Assembly: GCA_014526335.1 (NCBI GenBank)
Contig: JACTAT010000122.1
Location: forward strand, 336,925-400,924
Direction of reading: 5' to 3'
Source of the DNA: Chrysaora quinquecirrha
Taxonomy: Eukaryota; Cnidaria; Scyphozoa; Semaeostomeae; Pelagiidae
DNA length: 64,000 bases
In this document: in pieces, positions 1 to 11,244 of the stretch
How positions within the stretch are numbered: position 1 is the stretch's first letter
How the letters are laid out: each line of letters starts with the position of its first letter
Made by a program: the position numbers and the translations under genes
The notes under the pieces: model-generated
Told to the model about the DNA's origin: nothing
Databases searched by the model: none
The model's input: the letters and a program-made list of their open reading frames with translations, nothing else

Positions 1-35
1 GGCAGGAACACGAAAATCTTTGACTGCAAAATTGC

Positions 36-272
36 AAAGCGACAAATGTCTTTTTGGTCATATATGTAGAAAGGAGAAACTATAGAATGTTTGGTCAGCA
101 CAGGGAAGTTGAAAGGGAAAAGAGCACGGGACAGGCAAAGACAAGGTTATGTTGCTGCTAGCATGAAAAGAAGAATGGAACAATCTTGGACAGAAAACAA
201 AATCATACAAAGTACAAGGACAGAAATATTTGGACTGCCATGATCGTCAACGTCGGTGGACTCGACACTTAG
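36..272 (+). pseudogene. Degraded LINE reverse-transcriptase C-terminus
   Basis: Pieces of the C-terminal tail of a non-LTR retrotransposon polyprotein are readable in three forward frames: a LFGHIxRKE-like piece, then a GKLKGKRARDRQR-type basic stretch, then WTAMIVNVGGLDT followed by TAG at 270-272. Order and spacing fit the usual end of LINE ORF2 proteins (GKxxGKRxRGRQR ... W..MIVNV), but at least two frameshifts separate the pieces. A short (GATA)n tract at 271-292 follows the stop, as expected for a LINE 3' tail. The copy is dead and enters from outside the window. Family assignment is inference. Confidence 0.6.
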
Positions 273-303
273 ATAGACAGATAGATAGATATTTCGAAAA
301 CAG

Positions 304-505
304 AAAGCTTCCAAACACAGAATCCATGATTTAAAAAAAAGTCAAGGAATTTTAAAAATGCAGGACTTCTACCGGGCAAACCGAAAGTCCGGGAAACCTT
401 CTGCTTTTAGAGAGCTCCAAAACTTGCCCTCCAAAACCTGCCGTTTTCAGAAAATGTCGTGAAAAAGCACAAATGAAAAAAGAAGGCTACCGAAACCCCC
501 TTAGA
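304..505. repeat. Dispersed repeat, copy 1 of 2
   Basis: The order of motifs cttccaaacacagaatccat, gagagctccaaaac, cctgcc, cttcagaaaat and agaaggctacc recurs in the same order at 62,640-62,935, inside the ATP6V0B gene. This is an interspersed repeat of unknown class. No coding potential is evident in either copy. Confidence 0.6.
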
Positions 506-1888
506 GTTAAAAATTTTGAGGCCATGGCACGTTATGTTTGGGCCTATACGCTGGTTTGGCCATCTAGTTCCCCAAATTCGTATCCTACAGCATAGCTGTT
601 TAATGGAAAAATAGTAGACCGATGCGACACAAATATTTACTTGCAAAGAGAGATTTATCTTGGCAACATTAGGAGTTTAAAACTCGTTAAAGTTAAGAAC
701 ATTTTTTAAGGAAAATTGCTTTTTATTTTGATGCTCAGAAAATTTTGCTTTCGTAACTCAACTCACGAGAGACTTTCTCTTCAATAAAAGGTAACTATTA
801 ACGAGGTATTAAAGGTATTGAAGAGGTATTGAAAGTTTATGAAAGCGTTCGTTCGTAACTTTACTCCCAAAATCAGAACTTTACGACATTTGTAACGACA
901 TTTATGACTTTGATCCTTCTTCTCTAAGTACATGTTATGCTCAGTCGCCATGTTTTTCAAAATGAAGCGTGTTAGCTTCTTTCACAAATTTCCAATCATT
1001 TGCATGTACTCCTAGAATCTTGGTTTTTTAGTAACTAAAGAGTGCATTTCTGTTAGTTCTTGGAGAATCCTCGCCTATTCGGAGTGAAAATACGATGTTC
1101 TAGCCTGTCATGACTTTGTGTGAGAGCTCGACAAATTTTGATAGTTTGCCAGATTTCCTAACATCGTACAAGAGGAATCGAAATCATAGCAAGTTAATAG
1201 AACCAAGACAGGCATCCTCTCTCTAAATTCTCTAAATATTAGATACAACATGAAGGTAGAATTTACATTGAATCGTGTACATCTTCGTTAATCAGCATAG
1301 GTAATGGTCGTGATCATACCTGGTCGACGCTTATACCAGAAAGGTAGTCATCCTCCATTTTGGATCCTAAAATGGTAACCTTTATCCCTGAGCCTGTTCC
1401 CTTTTCTCTAAATCCCCGTTCTACTTTTGTTCCTATCTTTCCCTGTCTCTCTTTCCCAATTTTCTGACCTTTGTACTGTTCGTTTTAATCTTGAAGTAAT
1501 CAAACTTCAACCAAACTGCAGTTAACTGTATGCAATACTTGGGCAATCTTGCATCTATTGAACTCGCTGTCGAATGCTTAAAATGTGCATTATTTACTTG
1601 ATGTTGTTGTTGACATCTCCTATATATAACATACCCACGCATAAACTATAGGAACTGCATCTCTACTTCATATCACCGTCGAATTTCTATCAAGGCTTTT
1701 AATTCCAATAAGTCTAACAAGGAATTCCTTGTACAGTTAATGGTAGTAGAACTCGAACAAATCTCAAGTGATTAAAACAATTCTACTTTGAATTGTCTTA
1801 TCTAAAAACTGTGCCAGATTTGTTTAGTTTTGCTTCTTGGTAACATAAAGATTGTAAAAACTCCTTTTACCACGCTAAGTTCCTTATT
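506..1888. other. No recognisable feature
   Basis: AT-rich sequence with only short, compositionally unconvincing open frames on both strands. I see no conserved protein, RNA gene or terminal repeat here. Confidence 0.5.
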
Positions 1889-1889
1889 G

Positions 1890-2141
1890 CGTTTCTTAGA
1901 AGGATGTGTTGCGCTTCCTTCAAATGAACATGTAGCAATGGTAACGAGCAATTCCCGTTTAATATTGGTAGTCCTGTGGTCTTTGAAATAATACCACAAT
2001 AACGTATGATTTGGACATTCAGAACTACTATGGTTGCGAATTTTAGAACATTTCTTTTCTGCAGTCCTGGAAACGCAGTATGGCTGATAAAAGGGTGAAT
2101 ACACTTAGTTTATGATTTTTTATAAGAAACTTTGATCTTTT
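1890..2141. repeat. Duplicated 0.25-kb segment, copy 1
   Basis: This block (from gcgtttcttagaaggatg to ttttataagaaactttgatc) is repeated at 2,510-2,775 with scattered substitutions. The two copies flank a (AGTT)n array. Both contain tacacttagtttatga followed by ttttttataagaaact, resembling the ends of the TACAC..ATAAG MITEs elsewhere in the window, so they may be MITE fragments. Confidence 0.65.
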
Positions 2142-2144
2142 AAC

Positions 2145-2280
2145 TTGTACCAGAGTTAGTTAAATAGTTAGTTAGTTAGTTTGTTAGTTACTTACTTACT
2201 TACTTGGTTAGATATTTGCTTACTTAGTTAATTAGTTATTCAGTTAGTTAGTTTGTAAGTTAGTTAGTTAGTTAGCTAGC

Positions 2281-2349
<69 letters not shown>

Positions 2350-2358
2350 AGTTAGTTG

Positions 2359-2438
<80 letters not shown>

Positions 2439-2510
2439 TTAGTTAGTTAGTTAGTTAGTTAGTTAGTCAGTTAGTGAGTTAGTTAGTTGGTTAGTTAGTT
2501 AGTTACTTAG
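2145..2510. repeat. (AGTT)n tetranucleotide array
   Basis: About 365 bp of nearly pure AGTT repeats (read as ...gttagttagtt...) with occasional substitutions and short insertions. It lies between the two copies of a 0.25-kb duplicated block. Confidence 0.95.
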
Positions 2511-2775
2511 TTTGCGTTTCTTAGAAGGATGCATGGAGCTTCCTTCAAATGAAAATGAAGCAATGGTAACTAGCAATTCCCGTTTAATATTGGTAGTCTT
2601 GTGGTCTTTGAAATAATGCCACAATAACATATGATTTGGACATTCAGAATTCCATATATATTCCATATATGGTTGCAAATTTAAGAACATTTCTCGTCTG
2701 TCCTGGAAACCAGTATGGCTGATAAAAGAGTGAATACACTTAGTTTATGATTTTTTTATAAGAAACTTTAATCTA
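2510..2775. repeat. Duplicated 0.25-kb segment, copy 2
   Basis: Second copy of the block at 1,890-2,141; it differs by point changes and a short insertion around 2,650-2,668 (ccatatatattccatatatg). Duplication together with the microsatellite is the simplest explanation. Confidence 0.65.
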
Positions 2776-3387
2776 CAACTTCAGGTGTAGAGTTTTTTAA
2801 GTTTAGGTCTATTATCATCGTAAATGCCTCTTGGAGAGTTCTTGATATTTTGACCGGAGAAGTCAGGGCACCAAAGTTTTAAGCGAGTTTTGAGCAACTT
2901 TGATAGCTGAGATGTCCAAAATGTATAGTCACTTTTAGAGCTGGATTTAAGCCACTTTGAGGGCTTCAAGTCCAATTGCTTATTGAAGAAAGTGTATGTG
3001 CCGAAACTCCTTGAGGGGCGCCTTATGAGCCATTTTTTAAGTAAGAAGGAGAAGAATGTTTAAAATGACTTTGCACAGTTATAGTTTCTTAGATTTTATT
3101 TGACCTTCTATGCTATTCTAGAATGGTTTCTTGATTTCCACGAAATCTTTCATAAGAGGTTTCTTGTGAAAATGCATGTACTGCAGTTAAGTTTCTTGCA
3201 ATGTTTATTAACTTGTCGAAAATCACATTTTTCATTTACCGTAACACACTGTTCGGAGCGCCAAAGTTACCATTTTTGGGTTAACAGAGTTAGAAAAATT
3301 GACAATAATCATTACGGGAATTATTGTTTACTCTGAAATATTTAATGTTCCCTGGGTAATGTTGCAGACCATGGCATTATGATTCCC
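2776..3387. other. No recognisable feature
   Basis: AT-rich stretch without a supported gene or clear repeat. A 78-codon forward frame at 3,100-3,336 has no recognisable domain and no coding-like composition. Confidence 0.45.
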
Positions 3388-3745
3388 ACATAATATTCCT
3401 TTTTTTGAGAACCAGTAAATTCATCTGCGGCTTGCTGTTCTTAAACTTTTGCCTATATTCTGCCTAAAATGTTCTTAATCTGTTCTTAATACTCCAGTTT
3501 CTTAGAGGGTTTTACAAAGTCTCAGTCAAGCTGCGTTGAGGTACCAGATTTGTGTAGAAACGCAACTTGCTTGGTCACTTCTTTGCTTGCTAGCTTTTCA
3601 CTTGGTTTGATGGCTTTAGTTTCATATCTAGCCAAAGTTCCCTTTGAGACTTGCTAAGGCCAGTCTCAATTTATGCTTAGCTTGTTCTTAACTTTTGGCC
3701 AAAATCCAGGCTCGTGTTGTTATTAAAGTGTTGTATGAAACGGAG
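3388..3745. mobile_element. Degenerate MITE, iteron family A
   Basis: Diverged relative of the 361-bp elements at 10,578 and 38,037. It keeps the internal order gctgttcttaaa, cctaaaatgttcttaatctg, ttcttaa, ggccagtctca and aaaatccaggctcgtgtt. Both terminal inverted repeats are eroded (cctttttttgagaacc at the left, gttattaaagtgttgtat at the right), so it is an old copy. Confidence 0.65.
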
Positions 3746-3774
3746 AGTTAGGAGAGTTAAACTAAACAATAATG

Positions 3775-3830
3775 TGAATAACTAAACTACTAACTTTCTG
3801 ACTGACTTTCTAACTAACTATCTAACTAAT

Positions 3831-3868
<38 letters not shown>

Positions 3869-4413
3869 GCCAACTAACCAACTAACTAACTAACCAACTA
3901 CCTAACAAACTAATTAAATAACTAACAACCTAACTAACTAACTAACCAACTAACTAACTAACTAACCAACTACCTAACAAGCTAACTAAATAACTAACAA
4001 CCTAACTAACTAACTAATCAACTAACTAACTTACTTACTTTTTTACTTACAACTAACTAACTAACTAACTGACTAATTAACTAACTAACTAACTAACTAT
4101 CGAACTAACCAACAAACTTACTAACAACTAACTAACTAACTAACCAACTAATTAACTGAATAGCTTATTAATTAACTGAATGACTGACTGACTAACTTAC
4201 TAACTGTCTTACTAACTAACTAACCAATTAGCTAACTAACTAACTAACTTACTAACTAACCGACTAACTAATTGACTAACTTACTAACTAACTAATTATT
4301 GAACTAACTAACTAATTAATGAACTAACTAACAGGCTAACGAACTTACTAACTATCTATGTAACTAACTAACTAACTAACTAATTAACAAGCTTACTAAC
4401 TAACTAACTAACT

Positions 4414-4454
<41 letters not shown>

Positions 4455-4857
4455 GACTAACTAATCAACTCACTTATTAACTAACTTACTAACTAATTAA
4501 TTATTGAGCTAACTAACTAATTAATGAACTAACTATTTAACTAACTAACTAAATAACTAACTTAATAACCAACTAACTAAAAAACTAACTAACTAACTAA
4601 TTAACTATAAAATAAACTTAGCAACTAGTGAATACCTAATTTACTAACTTGCTACTTAACTAAGTAACTAACCAACTAACTCACTAAGTAACTAAACAAC
4701 TAACTAACTATATCTAACTAACTAGCTAACTAACTAACTAACTTTCTTACTTTCTTACTAACAAACTAAACAATTGATTAACTAATACTAACAAATACTA
4801 ACTAACTAACTAGCTAGCTAGCTAGCTAGCTTACTAACTGACTAACTAAATAAGTAG

Positions 4858-4893
<36 letters not shown>

Positions 4894-4935
4894 ATAACTA
4901 ACTAATTAACCAACCAGCTAACAAACTAACTGAAA
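3775..4935. repeat. (AACT)n tetranucleotide array
   Basis: About 1.16 kb of imperfect AACT repeats (ctaactaactaac). It is the reverse-complement orientation of the (AGTT)n arrays at 2,145 and 5,222, so this array and the 5.2-6.0 kb array form a long potential hairpin with a spacer of about 290 bp. Confidence 0.95.
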
Positions 4936-5221
4936 ACTAATTCTGATCTAACTTTGTTTGGGGAATATAGTTGAATTTCGGATGAAAAAGGTAGACTTGT
5001 TTTTGAACCAGCACATCTAAAGACTTATAGAATATTGTTTCACAGTACTTCAGATAATTTTCATTATTTGCTTCATCATCTCCTCAAGTTCTTCCATTTA
5101 AAGTTTCTAATTTTGCATAGAACAACATTTTTGACCTCAATCCAAAAAAGCAAATTGAATTCCTTTAGGGTAAGAAAAATTGAAATAGAGGAAAGTGTAG
5201 AAGGGAAGTGTTGTTAGTTAA

Positions 5222-5389
5222 AGTGACGTTTAGTTTGCTGTTTGGTTAGTTTGTAAGTTAGTTGTGTCTCGGTTGGTTAGTTAGCTTCTTAGTTAGTTAG
5301 TTAGTTGTTTAGTTAGTTAGTTATTTAGTTAGTTAGTTAGTTAGTTAGTTAATTATGTAGTTAGTTGTTTAGTTAGTTAGTTATTTAGC

Positions 5390-5453
<64 letters not shown>

Positions 5454-5480
5454 GTGTTAGTTAATTAGTTAGTTAGTTAT

Positions 5481-5518
<38 letters not shown>

Positions 5519-5649
5519 GGTCAGTCAGTGTGTCAGTTAATTAGTTGGTTAGTTATTTAGTTAGTTAGTTAGTTTGTTAGTTGTTAAGTAACTTAGTCAG
5601 TTAATTAGTTTGTTAGTATTAGTTAGTTGTTAGTTAGTTAGTTGTTTAA

Positions 5650-5686
<37 letters not shown>

Positions 5687-5918
5687 CAGTCAGTGTGTCA
5701 GTTAATTAGTTAGTTAGTTAGTTAGTTAGTTGGTTAGTCAGTCAGTGTGTCAGTTAATTAGTTGGTTAGTTATTTAGTTAGTTAGTTAGTTTGTTAGTTA
5801 GTCAGTCAATGTGTCAGTTAATTAGTTAGTTAGTTAGTTAGTTAGTTAGTTGTTAAGTAACTTAGTCAGTTAATTAGTTTGTAAGAATTAGTTAGTTGTT
5901 AGTTAGTTAGTTGTTTAA

Positions 5919-5969
<51 letters not shown>

Positions 5970-6015
5970 TTTAGTCAGTTAGTTATTTAGTTAGCTAGTA
6001 AGTCAGTCAGTTGTT
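5222..6015. repeat. (AGTT)n tetranucleotide array
   Basis: About 0.8 kb of imperfect AGTT repeats, including a larger internal duplication (the segment with gtcagtcagtgtgtcagttaat recurs near 5,520, 5,690, 5,740 and 5,805). Opposite orientation to the array at 3,775-4,935. Confidence 0.95.
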
Positions 6016-6019
6016 TGTT

Positions 6020-6955
6020 AGATAACTGAATTTGACACATGAAAACCTTAAATTTACCCACAAACAAACACAAACCTCGGAGTCAAAGGTCAGATTGGCA
6101 TTTATCGTATTTTGATCCATGCTCGAGCTCTACAGGCTTCAGTCAAATCCATATGTCTGAAGCAGTGTCATTGATCTGAACTGGTTAATATCCTATTCAG
6201 CATTCACCATTTTGTTGACTTTGCTTCCATGGACATGCCGGAGACATCACCAGAAATGAGGCAGAGTTTGTTAGGATTGAAACTTTTAGGGCTGAAACCT
6301 GGAACCTTTTATTGCGAAATTTCCCAAACATATACTTGTACTCTGTAACCTAACTGCAATCTTGAAACATTAGATTCCGAATCTGTTGTGTCGTTCAACC
6401 TCAATTGTCTGTCTGTCTTCAGCACTCGTTTTTGAGAATGCACCTCCACAACTAAGGATTGTGGCATCGGACTGGCTCCAGGACATCTGGCACTATTCCA
6501 GATATGTTTCCCTTGTTAGCATATCCCCCGGAAAGATTTACTTTATCTTCCAAAAGTGGTGTTTTAGAATTCCTAGGCAAGGGGGTATACGTAGTTATTC
6601 TATTTTTTCTATTCTCAAGTTTGTATTTTTGTTTGTATTTAAACTGGACATTACTTTAGCTTAATTCGCTACTTAAGTTAAACACTAATGTATTGTATAT
6701 ATCAACTGCATGGCAACAGTTGTTGGACTTATGTTTGATTCAGTTTGTGGCTTTCCGGATTTGTGTCGGTCTTGTTTTCTGCTCTTTCAACAATAAGAAT
6801 CAAAGAGAGAAGAAAAGAAAAGCCTATAGCAACGCACAATTTGGAATTCGGACCTGGTCAACTTCACACAAAATGCTGATTGCAACTTTGTTCTGAGTAT
6901 AGTGATGCTGATGGCTATTATGATTAGAATCATAACCACGATCATAGTAATCGTG
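6020..6955. other. No recognisable feature
   Basis: Unique-looking sequence. Open frames of 66-92 codons at 6,386-6,896 overlap one another in different frames and show no known domain; I do not call them genes. Confidence 0.4.
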
Positions 6956-6974
6956 GTAATAAAAATATGTTCGT

Positions 6975-7165
6975 TATAATGATGATGATGATAATGATGA
7001 TGATGATGATGATGATGATGGTGATGATGATGGTGGTGGTGGTGGTGGTGGTGGTGGTGGTGGTGGTGGTGGTGATGATGATGCTTATGATAATGGTATA
7101 ATAATTTTGTTGATGATGCTGATAGTAATTGCCATGATGATGTTGATGATCTTGATCGTGATCAT
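6975..7165. repeat. (GAT/GGT)n trinucleotide array
   Basis: Imperfect gat and ggt triplets with a purer (GTG)n core at about 7,031-7,072. The open frames across it (poly-T/I on one strand) are a by-product of the triplet period. Confidence 0.95.
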
Positions 7166-7170
7166 GATGA

Positions 7171-7282
7171 TCATCGCTCAAAAAACCGAGACTACCACCA
7201 AGCGGAGGTTTCTGAAAATGACAGTTTGCCCGTTCTTGCCGTTTAACTCAACAGCGATAACTACGACTCAGGTAGTAAGTCT
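7171..7282. mobile_element. Partial MITE, cgataactacgactcagg family
   Basis: Shares cgctcaaa...ccgagactaccacca and the right end agcgataactacgactcaggta..taagtcta with the elements at 15,573-15,711 and 41,936-42,061. The left terminus is missing here. Confidence 0.6.
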
Positions 7283-7582
7283 AGATTACGATGATGACTG
7301 CTATTATTTTAACCCGAACTATCCGAACCTCCTTGCGTTAGCTTGACGTGATCATTCACTTGTGCGACCCACTAATGCAAGCCGAATGAACCGCCCCTGC
7401 TAGCCTCATCAACCTCGTCAAGCATAATAATCTATCCCTACAAGCTGTATCTAGCACATCAAGCAAGCACAATAGCCTGTCCTACCATCTCATAATGTTT
7501 ATCAAGAGCACGAGAAGCCGTTAACGGTAAGAGGCAATACTTCAGCGATGTTCTCCGAAAAGAATACGTATCGCATTTAATC

Positions 7583-7725
7583 TAATTAGCGCCGCCCTCT
7601 AATAAGCGCCGCCCTCTAATAAGCGCCGCCCTCTAATAAGCGCCGCCCTCCAATAAGCGACGCCCTCCAATAAGTGCCGCACCTTAAATGGTTGAGCAGA
7701 ATAAGCGCCGCGGCGCTTATTAGAG
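7583..7725. repeat. GC-rich 17-bp array ending in a perfect palindrome
   Basis: Five to six copies of aataagcgccgccctct (17 bp), the last ones mutated. They are followed after about 25 bp by a perfect 22-bp palindrome (two 11-base half-sites, AATAAGCGCCG and its complement) at 7,700-7,721. It stands out against the AT-rich surroundings. Function unknown. Confidence 0.85.
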
Positions 7726-7729
7726 GAAA

Positions 7730-8370
7730 TACGGTACCCATATTATTTGTGTTCAACAGACTGTCGCAAAGCAAGGGGCCTTCTGGCCTTTGCTTGAATA
7801 TTGAAGATAGGAGGCGAAAATCTTTAGGCGTGTTCTTGTAGTAAAAATAGTTTACAGTCTTGTAGTGTAGGACATATCCCCCTATTACTTATGTCGGTAA
7901 CTAGGGTCCAGTCCCCTAGCTCGCGGACTGGAAGGATGAGGAGCTAAGATGGCTGTTTGTCTTTTCATTTTGCAAACTTTCTTCTTGGTTTAGGACACTA
8001 TATAAGTCTTACAGAGAATATTGCCAAAAGAGTGGCTTCGATGCACGGCTTTACTTCTGAAGTTGAGAGAAAGAACATCATGGGTGGCCTATACCATTCT
8101 TATAATTGATTTAAGAATAGTGAAGAAAAAGAGAGCAAGGAGGAATAGTCGATTGCTTTAAGATTTTTGAAAACCGGTTGAAAAGATTGTGAAAGATTAT
8201 GAAATTGCAAAATGCATAGTATATCTGCTTTCGTTTTAGTTGATTTTCTAGCCAATCCAAGAAAAGGCTTAAAAATCAGTGGACACGATTACTCGCATGC
8301 AAATACAGTATGGCAAATATAACGCATTGTATGTACTGTATGTGTGCTGTATGCACATTGCTAAGAAATT
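7730..8370. other. No recognisable feature
   Basis: No supported gene, RNA or TIR element seen. A candidate forward frame begins at 8,310 but runs into a repeat fragment and carries no known domain. Confidence 0.45.
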
Positions 8371-8374
8371 GTGT

Positions 8375-8455
8375 TTGTCAAGCAATGTTTAGTGACGTGG
8401 CCAAACACTCAAACGTTGCGAATTTTGAAATGTTTAATCCAATGACAGCCCTGGT
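8375..8455. repeat. Fragment of ggccaaac/caaacatt repeat family
   Basis: Contains gtcaagcaatgtttagtgacgtggccaaac and ends in agccctgg. The same combination (tcaagcaatgtt, gacgtggccaaacg, agggcc) appears at 11.2-11.8, 12.5-12.9, 13.2-13.4 and 63.8-64.0 kb. Confidence 0.5.
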
Positions 8456-8602
8456 TAAAGGATTCTTGAAAAACTCAGGTCGTCTGTCAGAATGTTTTTG
8501 TAACACGCCTTTTTATAAGAAATGTTATTACCCGATTCCTTAAAATGTTATTAGGGTTTTACCAAGATGTTCCCAATCTTACCAAAGGTTTTAAAATGTA
8601 GC

Positions 8603-8978
8603 TACACGTTTTTTACAAGGAACACCTTTATAAGGAACTCAAGGCTAAAAATTCCCGAAAAAATTAAGTATATTTAAGACTTTAAGGAGCTTTCGAGGCT
8701 CGGATGAAAGACCAAGAATCACTTTTTTTTAAGAACAAGACAGTTTGTACAAATAAATAACAGAATAACAATATATTTCCCATCGTTCTTCCCCAAAAGG
8801 CTCCATTTATATTTAAAGTTGGAAAATGAAGCAAGTTTATATGAATTTATTGTAGAAATAAGTAGTCAAACATATCTCACGACAAGGAACAGCATAAGGA
8901 ACTTCAGCCTCATTTTGTTGAAAAACTAAGGAGCTCCAGCCTCAACTCAGACCAAAGGTTCCTTATAAAAAACCTGTA
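8603..8978. mobile_element. MITE, iteron family B (GTTCCTTA)
   Basis: A 376-bp element. It begins TACACGTTTTTTACAAGGAAC and ends GTTCCTTATAAAAAACCTGTA, so the termini are inverted copies. Internally, copies of GGAACTC or GTTCCTTA accompany agcctcag/gaggct motifs. Same family and orientation as 37,310-37,680; inverted relative to 34,297-34,666. No ORF: non-autonomous. The TA at each edge suggests TA target duplication as in Tc1/mariner-type elements (inference). Confidence 0.85.
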
Positions 8979-9671
8979 TTAAAAACTGGTTCCTTGAACC
9001 ATACAGATACAGATGTATTTCTTGGACAAAAAAAACTAGATTTTTCACTCTCACAAACGAAAAAGCAATGAACTTACACGTTCAGGCGTCCATTTTGAAC
9101 CAACAGAGCTCTTTTTACTCATTTTTTCATCCAGACTACAAAATTTGCGTTTTTCTCTCCTCTCAATCACTGATCGGTCTGCAATGATGTTCATTTTGAT
9201 CTAAAACAGGCCGATAGATCTCAAATTGTAGTTATAATCTAACATTTGTTATTGTGATCGCAAATCATGTCCGCAATCGATAATCGAGAAAGAGGAAATA
9301 AATTCAGGTCAGCCATTGTTTTTGCTACTTCATTTCCAGGAATCAGATAAAAGGTTCCTTCCAAATGAAAATAGTTCCGTGTTTGAACTCAATATCTCTG
9401 AAGGAGGTCAATGTCATTACTGTACCAGGTCGTAACCAACTGCTTATATTGGGTGTTTCGATTTAGAAACAAACTACTTACGTTTTGCAAAATCCCTGAC
9501 TTTCTCTATTGACAAGGAAAGGAAACTCGCTCTGTTAAGATGTCCTCATGCCCGCTGTTAGGACGTTAAGCTTAGACCTTTCAGGGAAAGAAAAGTGATT
9601 TCTACAAAGCGAAATGCAATATACTGGCATGACTAAGCAGTAGCTACATCTGCAAGGTAGGTAAGAAAGAA
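8979..9671. other. No recognisable gene
   Basis: AT-rich non-coding sequence. I see no gene or complete mobile element in it. Confidence 0.4.
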
Positions 9672-9720
9672 TACACTCATTTTTTATAAGAAACTTTTTG
9701 TCTTAACTTTCGTATTAAGA
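9672..9720. mobile_element. Solo MITE end, tacactcat..ataagaaac type
   Basis: The sequence tacactcattttttataagaaac matches the left end of the element at 39,956. I could not find a convincing partner end nearby, so this may be a remnant. Confidence 0.4.
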
Positions 9721-10103
9721 CAGTAATATTAAGGTCATTAAGTAATTTCTTAAACCGTTTCATGACAAAGTTAAACCGTTTGGAGACAAAGCTTTTCTAA
9801 TTTACTGAACCAAAAGTTGCAAACGACAGTAGTTAGTTTAATTACTAAAATTTCAGTTGATCTCCACCCCCAGACTGGCTACACCAGTACCTCCCCCCTC
9901 GCTGTAGTTGCTGTTGTTATTGTTCATGGCAGCTCGGGACGAGGGACTGGTGGAAAAACCGGACTGCACTTTGGACTTGTTTTTCTCGACCCATCAGTAA
10001 TACGCGACCTATCAGAGCATAACAGAGACTTGTGTAGCGAGTCTACTCCACACCCTTGTCGTAGAGTTTCTTGATTTTATTTTGAGGTTTCTTACAAGAG
10101 ACA

Positions 10104-10232
10104 TTTCGCCCCGAAATAGGGTACGGGATTCCCATCCAAACAAAAGGATTTCCAACGGGTTTGGTTGAAAACAATAAAAAGCTAGGGTGTACGACATTCA
10201 TCGAAGGAGTGAATTGACTGTCCCTCGGTTTC
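10104..10232. mobile_element. Short palindromic repeat, gaatctcgtac family
   Basis: About 130 bp. It shares with 35,690-35,815, 46,484-46,622 and 62,137-62,262 an aggatttcc/ggaatccttttgttt core flanked by inverted ends of the type tttcgaggagtgaattgcccc. Four copies of one non-autonomous family are present in the window. Confidence 0.65.
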
Positions 10233-10327
10233 TTATGAGGCACACTGAAATTTTTTGCGCATCGTGCACCGGAGACTATTGTTTTTAAACAATTGGGTAT
10301 TGTTTTGTAGAATGCTGATTATTGCAG

Positions 10328-10474
10328 ATGGACGTGGAAGACTTCGAGGAAGAAAAGCGAAACGAATATGACGACAATTACAGGACAGTGAGATGGTCTG
10401 GAAAGTCTGTGAAACCCCTTCTAATTCAAAGACAGGGGGTCTCAGAAAGAGCACTCAGAAATCTACCGTTTTGA
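10328..10474 (+). CDS. Possible 48-codon ORF or exon, unknown
   Basis: ATG at 10,328 follows ttattgcag, a good splice acceptor, and opens a 48-codon frame ending TGA at 10,472-10,474. The product starts MDVEDFEEEKRNEYDDNYR and is acidic then basic. There is no known domain and no poly-residue bias, unlike most short frames here. It could be a 3' exon of an unseen gene or chance. Confidence 0.2.
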   Translation: MDVEDFEEEKRNEYDDNYRTVRWSGKSVKPLLIQRQGVSERALRNLPF

Positions 10475-10577
10475 CGTTCACCAAGCCTGCGGAAAATCAT
10501 AGAGGAAAACAAAAGAACACGAAAAGGTACCAGAAAAGATGTCTCTTTTTGAAAAGCGATATATGATACTCAGGTAA

Positions 10578-10938
10578 TACACTCTTTTTTTTATAAGAAC
10601 CAAGAAATTTTGATCCAGGCTGGCTGTTCTTAAATTTTGGCCGTTTTTGAGCCTGAAATGTTCTTAATCTGTTTTTAATTCCTTGGTTACTTGGATATCT
10701 ATATTTTTCAATGAATGTCTGGGGTCGAACTAGATTTGTGTGAAAGTGCAGCATTCTTGTCTATTTCTTTGTTTGCTTGCTTTTTACGTTCAGTCTGACT
10801 GTCTTGCTTACATATTTAGCTGATATTCTTAGGGCTTTTGAAAAGGCCAGCCTCAGCTTGTTCCTAATTTGTTCTTAAAATCTTGGCAAAATCCAGGCTC
10901 GTGTTCTTATAAAATTGTTCTTATAAAAAAAGAGTATA
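10578..10938. mobile_element. MITE, iteron family A (GTTCTTA)
   Basis: A 361-bp element, exactly the length of the copy at 38,037-38,397. Left end TACACTCTTTTTTTTATAAG, right end CTTATAAAAAAAGAGTATA. The heptamer GTTCTTA occurs in the left module (about 10,626 and 10,668), the right module (about 10,873) and twice at the right tip (about 10,904 and 10,918); the left TIR holds its complement. ggct/gagcct motifs precede each heptamer cluster. Non-coding. Confidence 0.9.
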
Positions 10939-11244
10939 AATCTACTAGACTGGCACACACAGAATTGAATTGAGCTGAATTGTTGTTGTTGTTCGCTCTA
11001 GTTTGGGGAAGGCACTACAAGCTTTTAAACATGCTATGATTTTAATGTACTTAATTTCTTATGTATGTGTTTACTTTATAACGAACTTTGCAGAGTCAAC
11101 AACAGCAACAAATGAATTTGTCCTGGCGAGGAAAGACAATGGGAAACAAAAGCAAAACCACAAAGAACAAGCAACAAAAAGTTTTTTCATGAGGTATAAA
11201 GATAAATGGCATAAATCTCTTGACTCATACCACGAGCAAACGAT

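Noticed and set aside
2145..6015. Telomere-like origin for TTAG arrays
   Set aside because: The unit is a 4-mer (AGTT), not TTAGGG, and orientation alternates; simple microsatellite expansion explains it.
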